In this document: positions 53,041-62,098 of the stretch, piece after piece
Position numbering within the stretch: position 1 is the stretch's first letter
How the letters are laid out: each line of letters opens with the position of its first letter
NCBI RefSeq assembly: GCF_000223375.1
Contig: NC_017384.1
Span: forward strand, 2,048,501-2,112,500
From: Ketogulonicigenium vulgare WSH-001
GTDB taxonomy: Bacteria; Pseudomonadota; Alphaproteobacteria; Rhodobacterales; Rhodobacteraceae
Length of the DNA stretch: 64,000 nt
Direction: 5' to 3'
Translations under genes and position numbers: made by a program
The notes under the pieces: model-generated
The model's input: only the letters and a program-made list of their open reading frames with translations
What the model was told of the DNA's origin: nothing
The model's database searches: none

Positions 53041-54786
53041 GTGTCTTTTCTAGGCGTTACAGACTCTGTCACGGGCCGCGCTTGGGTCGGCCCCGATCTA
53101 GAAACCGACCGCCTGACCGAGGCTTTGTCCCAGCAACTCGGGCTTTCGCGCCCCTTGGCCGCGCTGCTGGCGCAGCGCGGCATTGACGCCGACGGGGCCG
53201 AGGGCTTTCTGACCCCGCGCCTGCGCGATCTGATGCCCGACCCGCGCAGCCTGCGGGATATGGAAAAGGCAGCGGCGCGGCTGGTGCTGGCCGTGCAGAC
53301 ACGGCAACGCATTGCGATCTTTGGCGATTACGATGTGGATGGCGGCGCCTCATCCGCGCTGCTGATCGATTGGCTGCGCAACTTTGGTCTGCAGGCGACC
53401 CTATATATCCCCGACCGCATTGACGAGGGCTATGGCCCCAATGTTCCGGCCATGGCGGATCTGGCGGCGCGCCACGACCTGATCATCTGCGTCGATTGCG
53501 GCACCCTCTCGCACGAGGCTTTGGGCGCGGCCACAGCCGCCGATGTCATCGTACTGGACCACCACCTAGGCGGCGAGACCCTGCCCCCTGCCCTGGCCGT
53601 GGTGAACCCGAACCGGCAGGACGAAAGCGGCGATCTGACCTATCTCTGCGCGGCGGGCGTCGTCTTTTTGGCGCTGGTCGAGGCGAACCGCCAGTTGCGC
53701 GCGGGCGGGCTGCAAGGGCCTGATCTGACCAGCCTTCTGGATCTGGTCGCGCTGGCAACGGTCGCCGATGTGGCGCCGCTGGTTGGCCTGAACCGTGCAT
53801 TGGTGCGGCAGGGGCTGGCGGTCATGGGCCGCCGCGCGCGTCCGGGCCTTGTGGCTTTGGCCGATGTGGCGCGGATCGACAGCGCCCCCAGCAGCTATCA
53901 CCTTGGCTATATCCTTGGCCCGCGTGTGAACGCGGGCGGCCGTATTGGCCGCGCGGACCTTGGTGCGCGGCTGCTGGCCACCACCGACCCGCATGAGGCT
54001 GCCGCCATGGCCGCGCAGCTTGATGCGCTGAACACCGAGCGGCGGGCGATTGAATCCGCTGTCCGCGACGCCGCCATCGCGCAGGCCGAGGCCCGCGGCC
54101 TCGAGGCACCGCTGGTCTGGGCCGCAAGCGAGGGCTGGCACCCCGGTGTCGTCGGCATTGTCGCCGCCCGTATCAAAGAGGCGACGAACCGCCCGAGCGT
54201 GGTGATCGGCTTTGACGGCGGGATCGGCAAAGGCTCGGGCCGCTCTGTCAGCGGCGTTGACCTTGGCGCTGCGATCCAACGCGTTGCGGCTGAGGGCCTG
54301 CTGCTGAAAGGCGGCGGCCATAAGATGGCGGCGGGCCTGACGGTCACGCGCGAGAATTTAGAGCCTGCCATGGCACGCCTGTCGGAACTGCTGGCCCGTC
54401 AGGGCGCAGGCGCAGGTGGCCCCAGTGATTTGCGCATTGATGCGCTGCTGATGCCCGGCGCGGCGACGGTCGCCATGATCGAACAGTTGGAACAGGCCGG
54501 GCCGTTCGGCGCCTCGGCCCCCGCGCCACGCTTTGCGCTGCCCGATGTCGTGGTGCAATATGTCAAACCCGTCGGCAGCGACCACCTGAAGGTCACATTG
54601 GGCGATGGCCTTGGCGCGCGGCTTGATGCGATCGCCTTTAATGCCGCGCAATCGCCGCTGGGACATCTGCTGACCCATTCCGGCAGCCAGCGCGTGCATG
54701 TGGTCGGACGGCTTGAGGTGAACCACTGGCAGGGCCGTGCCAGCGCCCAATTGCGCATCGAGGATGCCGCAAAGGCAAGCAGCTGA
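53041..54786 (+). CDS. recJ: Single-stranded-DNA exonuclease RecJ
   Basis: 581-aa 5'-3' exonuclease of recombination and mismatch repair. DHH-family motifs are clear: AIFGDYDVDGGASSALLIDW (near residue 98), CVDCGTL, IVLDHHLGGETLP and the later VNAGGRIGRADLG, with the DHHA1 motif KGGGHKMAAGLTV near residue 424. It has a GTG start at 53041 with AAAGGGG upstream. Co-directional with glpX, 15 bases apart. Confidence 0.96.
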   Translation: MSFLGVTDSVTGRAWVGPDLETDRLTEALSQQLGLSRPLAALLAQRGIDADGAEGFLTPRLRDLMPDPRSLRDMEKAAARLVLAVQTRQRIAIFGDYDVDGGASSALLIDWLRNFGLQATLYIPDRIDEGYGPNVPAMADLAARHDLIICVDCGTLSHEALGAATAADVIVLDHHLGGETLPPALAVVNPNRQDESGDLTYLCAAGVVFLALVEANRQLRAGGLQGPDLTSLLDLVALATVADVAPLVGLNRALVRQGLAVMGRRARPGLVALADVARIDSAPSSYHLGYILGPRVNAGGRIGRADLGARLLATTDPHEAAAMAAQLDALNTERRAIESAVRDAAIAQAEARGLEAPLVWAASEGWHPGVVGIVAARIKEATNRPSVVIGFDGGIGKGSGRSVSGVDLGAAIQRVAAEGLLLKGGGHKMAAGLTVTRENLEPAMARLSELLARQGAGAGGPSDLRIDALLMPGAATVAMIEQLEQAGPFGASAPAPRFALPDVVVQYVKPVGSDHLKVTLGDGLGARLDAIAFNAAQSPLGHLLTHSGSQRVHVVGRLEVNHWQGRASAQLRIEDAAKASS

Positions 54787-54822
54787 GCGCCCGATTTCTG
54801 GCAGAAATATCCAAATAACCCC

Positions 54823-54851
54823 TTGCCCCGCGCAGGGTCTTTAACTAAAAG
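54823..54851 (+). promoter_or_regulatory. Possible promoter of the tRNA-Glu pair
   Basis: TTGCCC and TAAAAG are 17 bases apart, with the -10 box ending 18 bases before the first tRNA-Glu. It is a weaker match than the tRNA-Leu promoter. Confidence 0.35.
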
Positions 54852-54869
54852 CCGCCTCACGCCAAGACT

Positions 54870-54944
54870 GGCCCGTTCGTCTATCGGTTAGGACACCAGA
54901 TTTTCATTCTGGGAAGAGGGGTTCGACTCCCCTACGGGCTACCA
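54870..54944 (+). tRNA. tRNA-Glu (anticodon TTC), copy 1
   Basis: A 75-base tRNA with CCA encoded. The anticodon arm CCAGA-TTTTCAT-TCTGG gives TTC; T-loop GGTTCGACTCC is intact. It is identical to copy 2, which begins 35 bases later. The spacer starts with CTCTTCC-TT-GGAAGAG, a perfect short hairpin. Confidence 0.97.
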
Positions 54945-54979
54945 CTCTTCCTTGGAAGAGGGCGTATAACAAGTTGTGT

Positions 54980-55054
54980 GGCCCGTTCGTCTATCGGTTA
55001 GGACACCAGATTTTCATTCTGGGAAGAGGGGTTCGACTCCCCTACGGGCTACCA
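54980..55054 (+). tRNA. tRNA-Glu (anticodon TTC), copy 2
   Basis: Identical 75-base copy of the preceding tRNA-Glu. It is flanked by AAGTTGTG and CACAACTT, which can extend the acceptor stem in the precursor and may guide processing. Confidence 0.97.
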
Positions 55055-55152
55055 CAACTTAAATTTTACCCAGCATAGACAATCCTGACGATTGCGCTTG
55101 CATCTGCAGCGACGCTCGGAAATTTTCACGCTTGAACACCGCGTGAGGGTCC

Positions 55153-56082
55153 ATGTCTGCTAGCTGGTCTGTGATTACCGTGATGCGCAACACCCCTTAC
55201 GAGGTCATGCGCTTTGTCGCGTGGTATCTCGATATGGGCGCGGACCAGATTTACATCATTTTCCACGATGAAAACGATCCGTTTATCGCCAGATTGCAAG
55301 GCCACCCTCGGATCACCTGTATCCCTTTTACCGCCGATCTGCGTGCACAGATGGGGATTGATCCCGATTACGCTGGCCCGCCGCAAATACAGGCCGGCAC
55401 CTATCTTTATCCGCGCGTGACCACTGACTGGGTACTGCGCCTTGACTGCGATGAGTTGGTGCTATGCGAGAATGGCAGGCTATCCGAACGCCTTGCCGCC
55501 CTACCCGCTGACATTCAAACCGCCATCATTCGCCCGTGCGAGCAGTTGATCAGCGACCTGCCCGCCCATCACCATCTGTTTCGTATGCGCATGACCGACG
55601 AGGATGCGCAGCAGATTTACGGCGATATGGCGGAACTTTTGTCAAAGCGGCGCGGTTTGATGAGCCATGCGTTCGGGAAATCCGCGCATCGCACCGGCAT
55701 CCAGAACATCGAAGTGCGCGAGCATAACGCCGTCTTTATCGGCACCAACACGCGGACGAACAACCTTGCATGGATGCGCAAAAAGGGCGTCAGCCTGCTG
55801 CATTTCAACGCCGAGGTCTTTGAAAAATGGAAGGCTGCCGCCGCGCGGCGCAGCAGGAACGCATCCTTTGCCCCTGCGCTTTCTGCCAAAATCCTCGCCG
55901 CCGAAGCAAGCGAGACGGCTGATACCGAGCTGCGGCAGATCTATGACACCATCGTCCATTTCGACACGCGTCGCACCGATGCGCTGCTGGAAACCGACTG
56001 CGGCTTCGTACTGGATTTCGATTTCGACGTGCTGATCGACCGCTATTTCGACTCTGCCCAGCTGATGCTGCGCGCGGGTTAA
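55153..56082 (+). CDS. Family 2-type glycosyltransferase (Glyco_tranf_2_4-like)
   Basis: 309-aa cytoplasmic protein. The N-terminus MSASWSVITVMRNTPYEVMR, then FVAWYLDMGADQIYIIFHDE and WVLRLDCDELVL (D-x-D, near residue 99) match the glycosyltransferase family that uses a Rossmann-like GT-A fold with D-x-D metal site. The acceptor and sugar are unknown; surface polysaccharide or protein is likely. It stands alone after the tRNA-Glu pair. Confidence 0.85.
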   Translation: MSASWSVITVMRNTPYEVMRFVAWYLDMGADQIYIIFHDENDPFIARLQGHPRITCIPFTADLRAQMGIDPDYAGPPQIQAGTYLYPRVTTDWVLRLDCDELVLCENGRLSERLAALPADIQTAIIRPCEQLISDLPAHHHLFRMRMTDEDAQQIYGDMAELLSKRRGLMSHAFGKSAHRTGIQNIEVREHNAVFIGTNTRTNNLAWMRKKGVSLLHFNAEVFEKWKAAAARRSRNASFAPALSAKILAAEASETADTELRQIYDTIVHFDTRRTDALLETDCGFVLDFDFDVLIDRYFDSAQLMLRAG

Positions 56083-56552
56083 AAACTCTCGCGCACGCGC
56101 AGATGCGAATGCTCATGCGGCTCGCCGCCCTCGTGGGTGTGTGTTTCCACGTCATGTTGCACGGGAATCAATGACAGTTTGCCGTGGCGAATTCCGCGCT
56201 CTAGAAACAGCCCTTCGGCATAGGCGCTGACCTGCGCCACGCGACCGCGCATCACGGCAATCTCGACCGCTGAATCGTGGTCAAGCGGCACCGACAGCGC
56301 GGCGATCGTGTGATCATGCCGATCCTGACGGCTTTGCGGCACGCGGCGGCCCAATGCACGCACCGATGGGTCCAGCGTATAGCTGACAACACCGACGCAT
56401 TGCGCCTCGCCCACCTCGGCGCCCTGCTGCGCCAGCCCGCGGCGCACCAGATCACGCAAAGCCTCGGACCGGTTGCTGGCGCCCGATCGGGCCATATAGG
56501 CGTCCAGCTCGTCCAAAAGAGCGGTCTCAATCGTGATGGTCACGCGGTGCAT
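56079..56552 (-). CDS. nikR: NikR-type nickel-responsive regulator with His-rich tail
   Basis: 157-aa protein: ribbon-helix-helix DNA-binding domain (MHRVTITIETALLDELDAYM, ASNRSEALRDLVRRGL) and a C-terminal ACT-like metal domain with VSYTLDP, RHDHTIAALSVPLDHD and GIRHGKLSLIPV, the metal-site positions of NikR. The last ~20 residues (HTHEGGEPHEHSH) are an extra His/Glu-rich tail. The start at 56552 gives the family N-terminus. It is divergent from the ABC transporter at 56783 and overlaps the glycosyltransferase end by 4 bases. Confidence 0.85.
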   Translation of the reverse strand: MHRVTITIETALLDELDAYMARSGASNRSEALRDLVRRGLAQQGAEVGEAQCVGVVSYTLDPSVRALGRRVPQSRQDRHDHTIAALSVPLDHDSAVEIAVMRGRVAQVSAYAEGLFLERGIRHGKLSLIPVQHDVETHTHEGGEPHEHSHLRVRESF

Positions 56553-56782
56553 TATCGTCCTCTGCCGCCGGGGCAAATCGTCAAATGGGCAGGTGATTCG
56601 CCCACACCTTGTCAATCTGGCACAAAGCCCCACCCCAAGTCATGCGGCGAAAGGTGCGCGCAGGTTCAGCATTCACACTGTCAATCAAAATTTTTTACCG
56701 TGAAGTTAAGTAATTTTATTGCCAGACACCCTTGCCCTTGTGGATCATAACGCGAATGAGAGGTTCATTACGGGAGAAAACA

Positions 56783-58360
56783 ATGAAACTCAGCCATCTT
56801 CTTTCGGCCAGCTGCGTGCTGGCCCTGACAGCCGGCATGGCCAGCGCGCAGGTCGTGCTGAACCGCGGCAACGATACTGACCCCTCGACGCTGGATCACC
56901 ACCGCACTTCGACCGTGTCGGAAAGCCGCCTGATGAACGACCTGTATGAAGGTCTGGTCACCAAGGCTGCTGACGGCAGCACGATCCCCGGCGTTGCTGA
57001 AAGCTGGGACATTTCGGAAGACGGCCTGGTTTACACGTTCCACTTCCGTGACGATGCGAAATGGTCGAACGGCGATGCTGTCACCGCCGAAGACTTCCTC
57101 TACGCCTATCGCCGCCTGATGGACCCGGCGACGGCTGCGCCCTATGCCAACATGCTGTTCCCGATCGTGAACGCCGAAGCGATCGCATCGGGCGAGGCCG
57201 AGGCTGACACTCTGGGCGTCCGCGCGATCGATGCGACCACGCTGGAAATCACCCTGTCGTCCGCGACCCCCTATTTCCTGGAACTGCTGACCCACCAGAC
57301 CGGTCTGCCGATCCACGCCGCTTCGGTCGAAGAATTCGGCGACAGCTTTACCCAAGCGGGCCGCATGGTCACCAACGGCGCGTTCCAACTGGTGTCGTTC
57401 ACCCCGAACGACATGATCGTCATGTCGAAGAACACCAACTTCCACGACGCTGAAAACGTTGCGATCGACCAGATCAACTATATCCCCTTCGAAGACCGCG
57501 CTGCCTGCCTGCGCCGCTTTGAAGCCGGCGAGATCCAGATCTGTACCGACGTTCCCACCGAACAGATGGACTACCTCGAGGCGAACCTGGCCGAAGAGTT
57601 GCACGTCGTCCCCTACCTCGGCACCTATTACCTGCCGATCAAGGGCGAAGAAGGCAGCCCGCTGCGCGATCCGCGCGTGCGTCAGGCCATCTCGCTGGTG
57701 ATCGACCGTGACTTTATCGCGACCGAAGTCTGGCGCGACACCATGCTGCCGGGCTATTCGCTGGTGCCCCCGGGCATCGTGAACTACGTCGATGGCGGCG
57801 TGATGCTGCCCTATGCCGACGAAGACCTGCTGGACCGCGAAGATGCCGCCAAGGCCCTTCTGGAAGAAGCTGGCGTTGCACCGGGCACCCTGACCGTCAA
57901 GCTGCGCTTCAACACCTCGGAAAACCACCGCAACACCATGGCAGCAGTTGCTGACATGCTGTCGAACATCGGTATCACCGGCGAGCTGGACGAAGTCGAA
58001 GGCGCGTCCTATTTCAGCTACCTGCAGCAAGGCGGCATGTATGACATCGCCCGCGCTGGCTGGATCGGTGACTATAACGATCCGCAGAACTTCCTGTTCC
58101 TGTTCCAATCGGACGTCCAGTTCAACTACCCGCGCTGGGTGAATGCTGACTATGACGCCGCGATCGACGCCGCTGCGACCGAGACCGATCTGGCCGCCCG
58201 CGCCGAGATTCTGGCTCAGGCCGAGACGATCCTGCTGGACGAGCTGCCGATCATCCCGATCCTGTGGTATTCGTCGCGCGCCCTCGTATCTCCGTCCATT
58301 TCGGGCTATGAGGACAACCTTATGGACGATCACCTGAGCCGCTGGCTCTCGGTTAACTGA
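56783..58360 (+). CDS. Oligopeptide-type ABC transporter substrate-binding protein
   Basis: 525-aa periplasmic protein (SBP family 5) with a signal peptide (residues 1-22, ending ASAQ). OppA-like stretches include VLNRGNDTDPSTLDHHRTST, LNDLYEGLVT-type sequence, YTFHFRDDAKWSNGDAVTAE and DPRVRQAISLVIDRDFI. This resembles oligopeptide (OppA) more than nickel-binding NikA. GGGAG precedes the ATG at 56783. It is divergent from the nikR-like gene across 230 bp with no gene. Substrate is probably short peptides. Confidence 0.9.
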   Translation: MKLSHLLSASCVLALTAGMASAQVVLNRGNDTDPSTLDHHRTSTVSESRLMNDLYEGLVTKAADGSTIPGVAESWDISEDGLVYTFHFRDDAKWSNGDAVTAEDFLYAYRRLMDPATAAPYANMLFPIVNAEAIASGEAEADTLGVRAIDATTLEITLSSATPYFLELLTHQTGLPIHAASVEEFGDSFTQAGRMVTNGAFQLVSFTPNDMIVMSKNTNFHDAENVAIDQINYIPFEDRAACLRRFEAGEIQICTDVPTEQMDYLEANLAEELHVVPYLGTYYLPIKGEEGSPLRDPRVRQAISLVIDRDFIATEVWRDTMLPGYSLVPPGIVNYVDGGVMLPYADEDLLDREDAAKALLEEAGVAPGTLTVKLRFNTSENHRNTMAAVADMLSNIGITGELDEVEGASYFSYLQQGGMYDIARAGWIGDYNDPQNFLFLFQSDVQFNYPRWVNADYDAAIDAAATETDLAARAEILAQAETILLDELPIIPILWYSSRALVSPSISGYEDNLMDDHLSRWLSVN

Positions 58361-58427
58361 TCGTATGAAACGCTAACTTGCGGGCGGGGGCCAATGGCTC
58401 CTGCCCGCTTGCATTGAGGATACCCCA

Positions 58428-59351
58428 ATGCTTGGATACACGCTCCGGCGCCTCGCAAGCGCCATCCCGACGATCTTCATCATCGTCACCCTGACCTTCT
58501 TCATGATCCGGGTTGCCCCTGGTGGCCCCTTCAACCTTGAACGGCCACTTGATCCGTTGATCATGCAAAATCTGATGCGCGCCTATAATCTGGATGCGCC
58601 GCTCTGGGAACAATATGTCCTTTATATCAAGAACCTGCTGCACGGCGATCTAGGCCCCAGCTTTACCCGCCGCGATTTCAGCGTGAATGATCTGTTCGCG
58701 GCCGGCCTGCCGGTGTCGATCATGCTGGGCGGTCTTGCCCTGCTGTTCGCCAGCATTATCGGCACGTTTTTGGGCGCGCTCGCGGCCCTGCGGCAGAATT
58801 CCTGGCTGGATAATCTGATCGTCGCGCTGGCGACTTTTGGTATCACCACACCGAACTTTGTCATCGCACCGCTGCTGTCGATGTTCTTTGGTGTGATCCT
58901 TGGCATCCTGCCCGCAGGCGGTTGGTCGAATGCGAATCCGGCCTATTGGGTTCTGCCGATCATCACGCTGGCGCTGCCTCAAATTGCCGTGATCGCGCGT
59001 CTGGTGCGCGGCTCGACCATCGAGGCCCTAAGCGCAAACCACGTCCGCACCGCGCGCGCCTATGGCCTGCCGACCCGCGTCGTGGTTGGTGTTCACGCCC
59101 TGCGCGCGGCGATGCTGCCTGCCGTGTCCTATCTGGGCCCGACAGCCGCCGGCCTTTTGACCGGTTCGGTCGTGGTCGAGACGATTTTCGGACTTCCCGG
59201 CATCGGCCGTTACTTTGTGCAAGGCGCGCTTGGCCGCGACTATACGCTGGTGATGGGCACGGTGGTCGTGATTTCGATCTTCGTCGTGATTTTCAATTTG
59301 CTTGTCGACCTGGCTTACGCCTGGCTTGACCCGAGGGTGCGCTATGACTGA
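58428..59351 (+). CDS. Peptide ABC transporter permease (OppB-like)
   Basis: 307-aa inner-membrane permease with about six helices. The N-terminus MLGYTLRRLASAIPTIFIIV and the cytoplasmic EAA loop with VRTARAYGLPTRVVVGVHAL, then RAAMLPAVSYLGPTAAGLLT are typical of DppB/OppB. It overlaps the next permease by 8 bases. Confidence 0.93.
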   Translation: MLGYTLRRLASAIPTIFIIVTLTFFMIRVAPGGPFNLERPLDPLIMQNLMRAYNLDAPLWEQYVLYIKNLLHGDLGPSFTRRDFSVNDLFAAGLPVSIMLGGLALLFASIIGTFLGALAALRQNSWLDNLIVALATFGITTPNFVIAPLLSMFFGVILGILPAGGWSNANPAYWVLPIITLALPQIAVIARLVRGSTIEALSANHVRTARAYGLPTRVVVGVHALRAAMLPAVSYLGPTAAGLLTGSVVVETIFGLPGIGRYFVQGALGRDYTLVMGTVVVISIFVVIFNLLVDLAYAWLDPRVRYD

Positions 59352-60468
59352 CGCAACTTCCATCCCCACTGGCGGCGCACGCGAGTCGCGCTCGCTGTGG
59401 CAAGATGCCATGCGCCGGTTGCGGCGCAATCGCGCGGCGATGGCCTCGCTGATCGTGCTGGTCGCGATGACTTTGATCGCGATCTTTGGCCCGATCCTCA
59501 GCCCCCATCCGCCCGAGCGGATCTATCAGCAATATGTGCGCGTCGCCCCCTCGCTGGAAGCCTATCCCAAGGCTGATAATATCCTGCCCGGCTTTGCACG
59601 CGAATTCAGCCGCACCCGGCTGACGGGCGACGAGCCTGTGTTGGACGGCAGCACACTGTCGGTCAATATCACCTCGGACGAGGCAATCGACACGCGCGTG
59701 CTGCGCTATTTCGAACGCTCGAACCTGTTCAGCGCGCCTGCGCTGGAGCTGTCCGAGGATGGCCGCACCGGCACGCTGTCGGTGCAGGTCGAACGGCGTT
59801 ATTTCCTGCTGGGCACCGATAACCTTGGCCGCGATCTGATGACGCGGATCTTTATCGGAATGCGCATCTCGCTGATGATCGGCGTGCTGGCATCCGTCAT
59901 GGCGCTGGTGCTGGGCGTGACCTATGGCGCGATCTCGGGCTATCTGGGCGGTCGCGCTGACAATATCATGATGCGCGTCGTGGATATTCTGTATTCGCTG
60001 CCGTTCATCTTTTTCGTCATTCTGATGCTGGTGTTCTTTGGTCGATCTATGGCGATCATCTTTATCGCCATCGGGGCGACGGAATGGCTTGATATGGCGC
60101 GCATCGTCCGCGGCCAGACCCTGTCGCTGAAGCGGCGCGAGTTTGTGCAAGCTGCCGAGGCGCTGGGCGCCAGCCGTGCGGGTATCCTGACCCGTCACAT
60201 CATTCCGAACGCCCTTGGCCCCGTCATCGTCTTTATGACGCTGCTGGTGCCCAAGGCGATCTTGCTGGAAAGCCTGCTGTCGTTCCTGGGCCTTGGCGTG
60301 CAAGATCCGCTGACCTCGCTGGGTCTGCTGATTTCCGAAGGCGCCAATAACATGCGCGGCGCGGCCTATCAGCTGATCTTCCCGGCGGCGACGCTGACGA
60401 TCATTCTTTTCGCGTTGAACTTCCTGGGCGACGGGTTGCGCGACAGCCTCGACCCGAAGGAGCGCTAA
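59344..60468 (+). CDS. Peptide ABC transporter permease (OppC-like)
   Basis: 374-aa second permease. It is longer than typical OppC (about 300 aa) because of an extracytoplasmic insertion between the first and second helices (about residues 55-155). The C-terminal part is standard: LLGTDNLGRDLMTRIFIGMR, the EAA loop FVQAAEALGASRAGILTRHI, and LLESLLSFLGLGVQDPLTSL. I start at 59344 (MTDATSIPTG), inside the end of the OppB-like gene. Confidence 0.93.
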   Translation: MTDATSIPTGGARESRSLWQDAMRRLRRNRAAMASLIVLVAMTLIAIFGPILSPHPPERIYQQYVRVAPSLEAYPKADNILPGFAREFSRTRLTGDEPVLDGSTLSVNITSDEAIDTRVLRYFERSNLFSAPALELSEDGRTGTLSVQVERRYFLLGTDNLGRDLMTRIFIGMRISLMIGVLASVMALVLGVTYGAISGYLGGRADNIMMRVVDILYSLPFIFFVILMLVFFGRSMAIIFIAIGATEWLDMARIVRGQTLSLKRREFVQAAEALGASRAGILTRHIIPNALGPVIVFMTLLVPKAILLESLLSFLGLGVQDPLTSLGLLISEGANNMRGAAYQLIFPAATLTIILFALNFLGDGLRDSLDPKER

Positions 60469-62070
60469 ATGAGCGAAACCGTCCTTTCGGTCCGCGATCT
60501 TCGCGTGACCTTCCAAACCGATGATGGCGACGTCGAAGCCGTCCGCGGCATCAATTTTGATGTCGAGGCGGGCAAGACCCTCGCCATCGTCGGCGAATCC
60601 GGTTCGGGTAAAAGCCAGACCACCATGGCGATCATGGGCCTTTTGTCGCGTAACGGACGCGCGACAGGTCAGGCGCTGTATCGTGGTCAGGACCTGATCG
60701 GCCTTGGCGAAAAGCAGTTGAACAATGTGCGCGGCAACAAGATCACCATGATCTTCCAAGAGCCGATGACATCGCTTGACCCGCTTTACACGATCGGCAC
60801 CCAACTGGCCGAGCCGTTGCGCCACCACCGCGGCCTGTCGAAATCGGCCGCGCGCCCGCGCATTCTCGAGCTGCTGAAACTGGTCGGCATCCCCGAGCCC
60901 GAGCGCCGCATCGACAGCTATCCGCACGAGCTTTCGGGCGGACAGCGTCAGCGCGTGATGATCGCGATGGCACTGGCCAATGACCCCGATGTGCTGATCG
61001 CGGACGAGCCGACCACCGCGCTGGATGTGACCATCCAAGATCAGATCATGACCCTGCTGGCCGATCTGCAAAAGCGCCTTGGCATGGCGATCATTTTCAT
61101 CACGCATGACCTTGGCATCGTTGAACGCTTTGCCGACCATGTCTGCGTGATGCGCAAGGGCGAAGTGGTCGAAGATGGCCCCGCAACCCAAGTGTTCGCC
61201 AATGCCCAGCATCCCTATACCCAGATGCTGCTGGCGGCCGAGCCCGAAGGCACCAAAGCGCCGCCGCCTGCGGATGCGCCCTCGGTGTTGAACGGGCAGA
61301 ATGTTGCGGTGCATTTCAACATTGGCAAAAGCCTGTTCAAAAAGCAGGTCTTTACCGCGGTGAATGATGTGTCGCTGAACCTGCGTCAGGGGCAAACCAT
61401 TGGTGTGGTGGGCGAATCGGGTTCCGGCAAATCAACGCTGGGGCGTGCGCTGCTGCGCCTGCTGCCTGCGGATGGCACGATTGCCTACCTTGGCAAGCCG
61501 CTGCCTTATGGCGAAGGTCCGATGCGCCCCTATCGCAAGCAATTGCAACTGGTGTTCCAAGACCCGTTTGGCTCGCTCTCGCCCCGGATGACCGTGGGAC
61601 GGGTGATCACCGAAGGGTTGCAGATCCACGCGCCCGAGCTGTCTGGACGCGAACGGGCTGCCCGCGCGCGCGAAGCGCTGGTCGAGGTCGGCCTCGATGC
61701 CGATATGATCAACCGTTACCCGCATGAATTCTCGGGCGGACAACGCCAGCGGATCGCCATCGCCCGCACCATGGTGCTGCGCCCCAAGGTAATCGTGCTG
61801 GACGAGCCGACATCGGCGCTGGACCGTTCGGTGCAAAAGCAGATCGTAACGCTGCTGCGCGACCTGCAGGAAAAGCACGGGCTGACCTATCTGTTCATCA
61901 GCCACGACCTGTCGGTGGTGCGCGCGCTGTCGGATTACATCGTGGTGATGAAATCGGGCAAAATCGTCGAACAGGGCGAGACCACGCAGGTGTTCGATGC
62001 CCCGGCCGAGGAATATACCCGCACCTTGATGGCCGCGGCCCTCAGCAAGCGGCGCTTCCGCGAAGATTAA
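60469..62070 (+). CDS. Fused double ATPase of the peptide ABC transporter (OppD-OppF type)
   Basis: 533-aa protein with two complete ABC domains. The first has Walker A GESGSGKSQTT (near residue 44), signature LSGGQRQRV and Walker B VLIADEPTTALD; the second has GESGSGKSTLGR (near residue 312), FSGGQRQRI and VIVLDEPTSALD. It energises uptake of the substrate delivered by the SBP. The fusion removes the need for separate D and F genes. It starts directly after the OppC-like stop and ends at a strong terminator. Confidence 0.95.
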   Translation: MSETVLSVRDLRVTFQTDDGDVEAVRGINFDVEAGKTLAIVGESGSGKSQTTMAIMGLLSRNGRATGQALYRGQDLIGLGEKQLNNVRGNKITMIFQEPMTSLDPLYTIGTQLAEPLRHHRGLSKSAARPRILELLKLVGIPEPERRIDSYPHELSGGQRQRVMIAMALANDPDVLIADEPTTALDVTIQDQIMTLLADLQKRLGMAIIFITHDLGIVERFADHVCVMRKGEVVEDGPATQVFANAQHPYTQMLLAAEPEGTKAPPPADAPSVLNGQNVAVHFNIGKSLFKKQVFTAVNDVSLNLRQGQTIGVVGESGSGKSTLGRALLRLLPADGTIAYLGKPLPYGEGPMRPYRKQLQLVFQDPFGSLSPRMTVGRVITEGLQIHAPELSGRERAARAREALVEVGLDADMINRYPHEFSGGQRQRIAIARTMVLRPKVIVLDEPTSALDRSVQKQIVTLLRDLQEKHGLTYLFISHDLSVVRALSDYIVVMKSGKIVEQGETTQVFDAPAEEYTRTLMAAALSKRRFRED

Positions 62071-62074
62071 GGAA

Positions 62075-62098
62075 AAGGGGGCCGAGGCCCCCTTTTTT
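62075..62098. terminator. Terminator after the peptide transporter
   Basis: AAGGGGGCC and GGCCCCCTT form a 9-bp G/C stem around GA, followed by a T-run. It lies 4 bases after the ATPase stop and meets the convergent dioxygenase gene, whose stop codon is in the T-run. Confidence 0.85.

Noticed and set aside
56553..56782. Search for a classical NikR operator (GTATGA-N16-TCATAC)
   Set aside because: No clear copy is visible; only partial pieces such as ATCATAA occur, so no site is reported.
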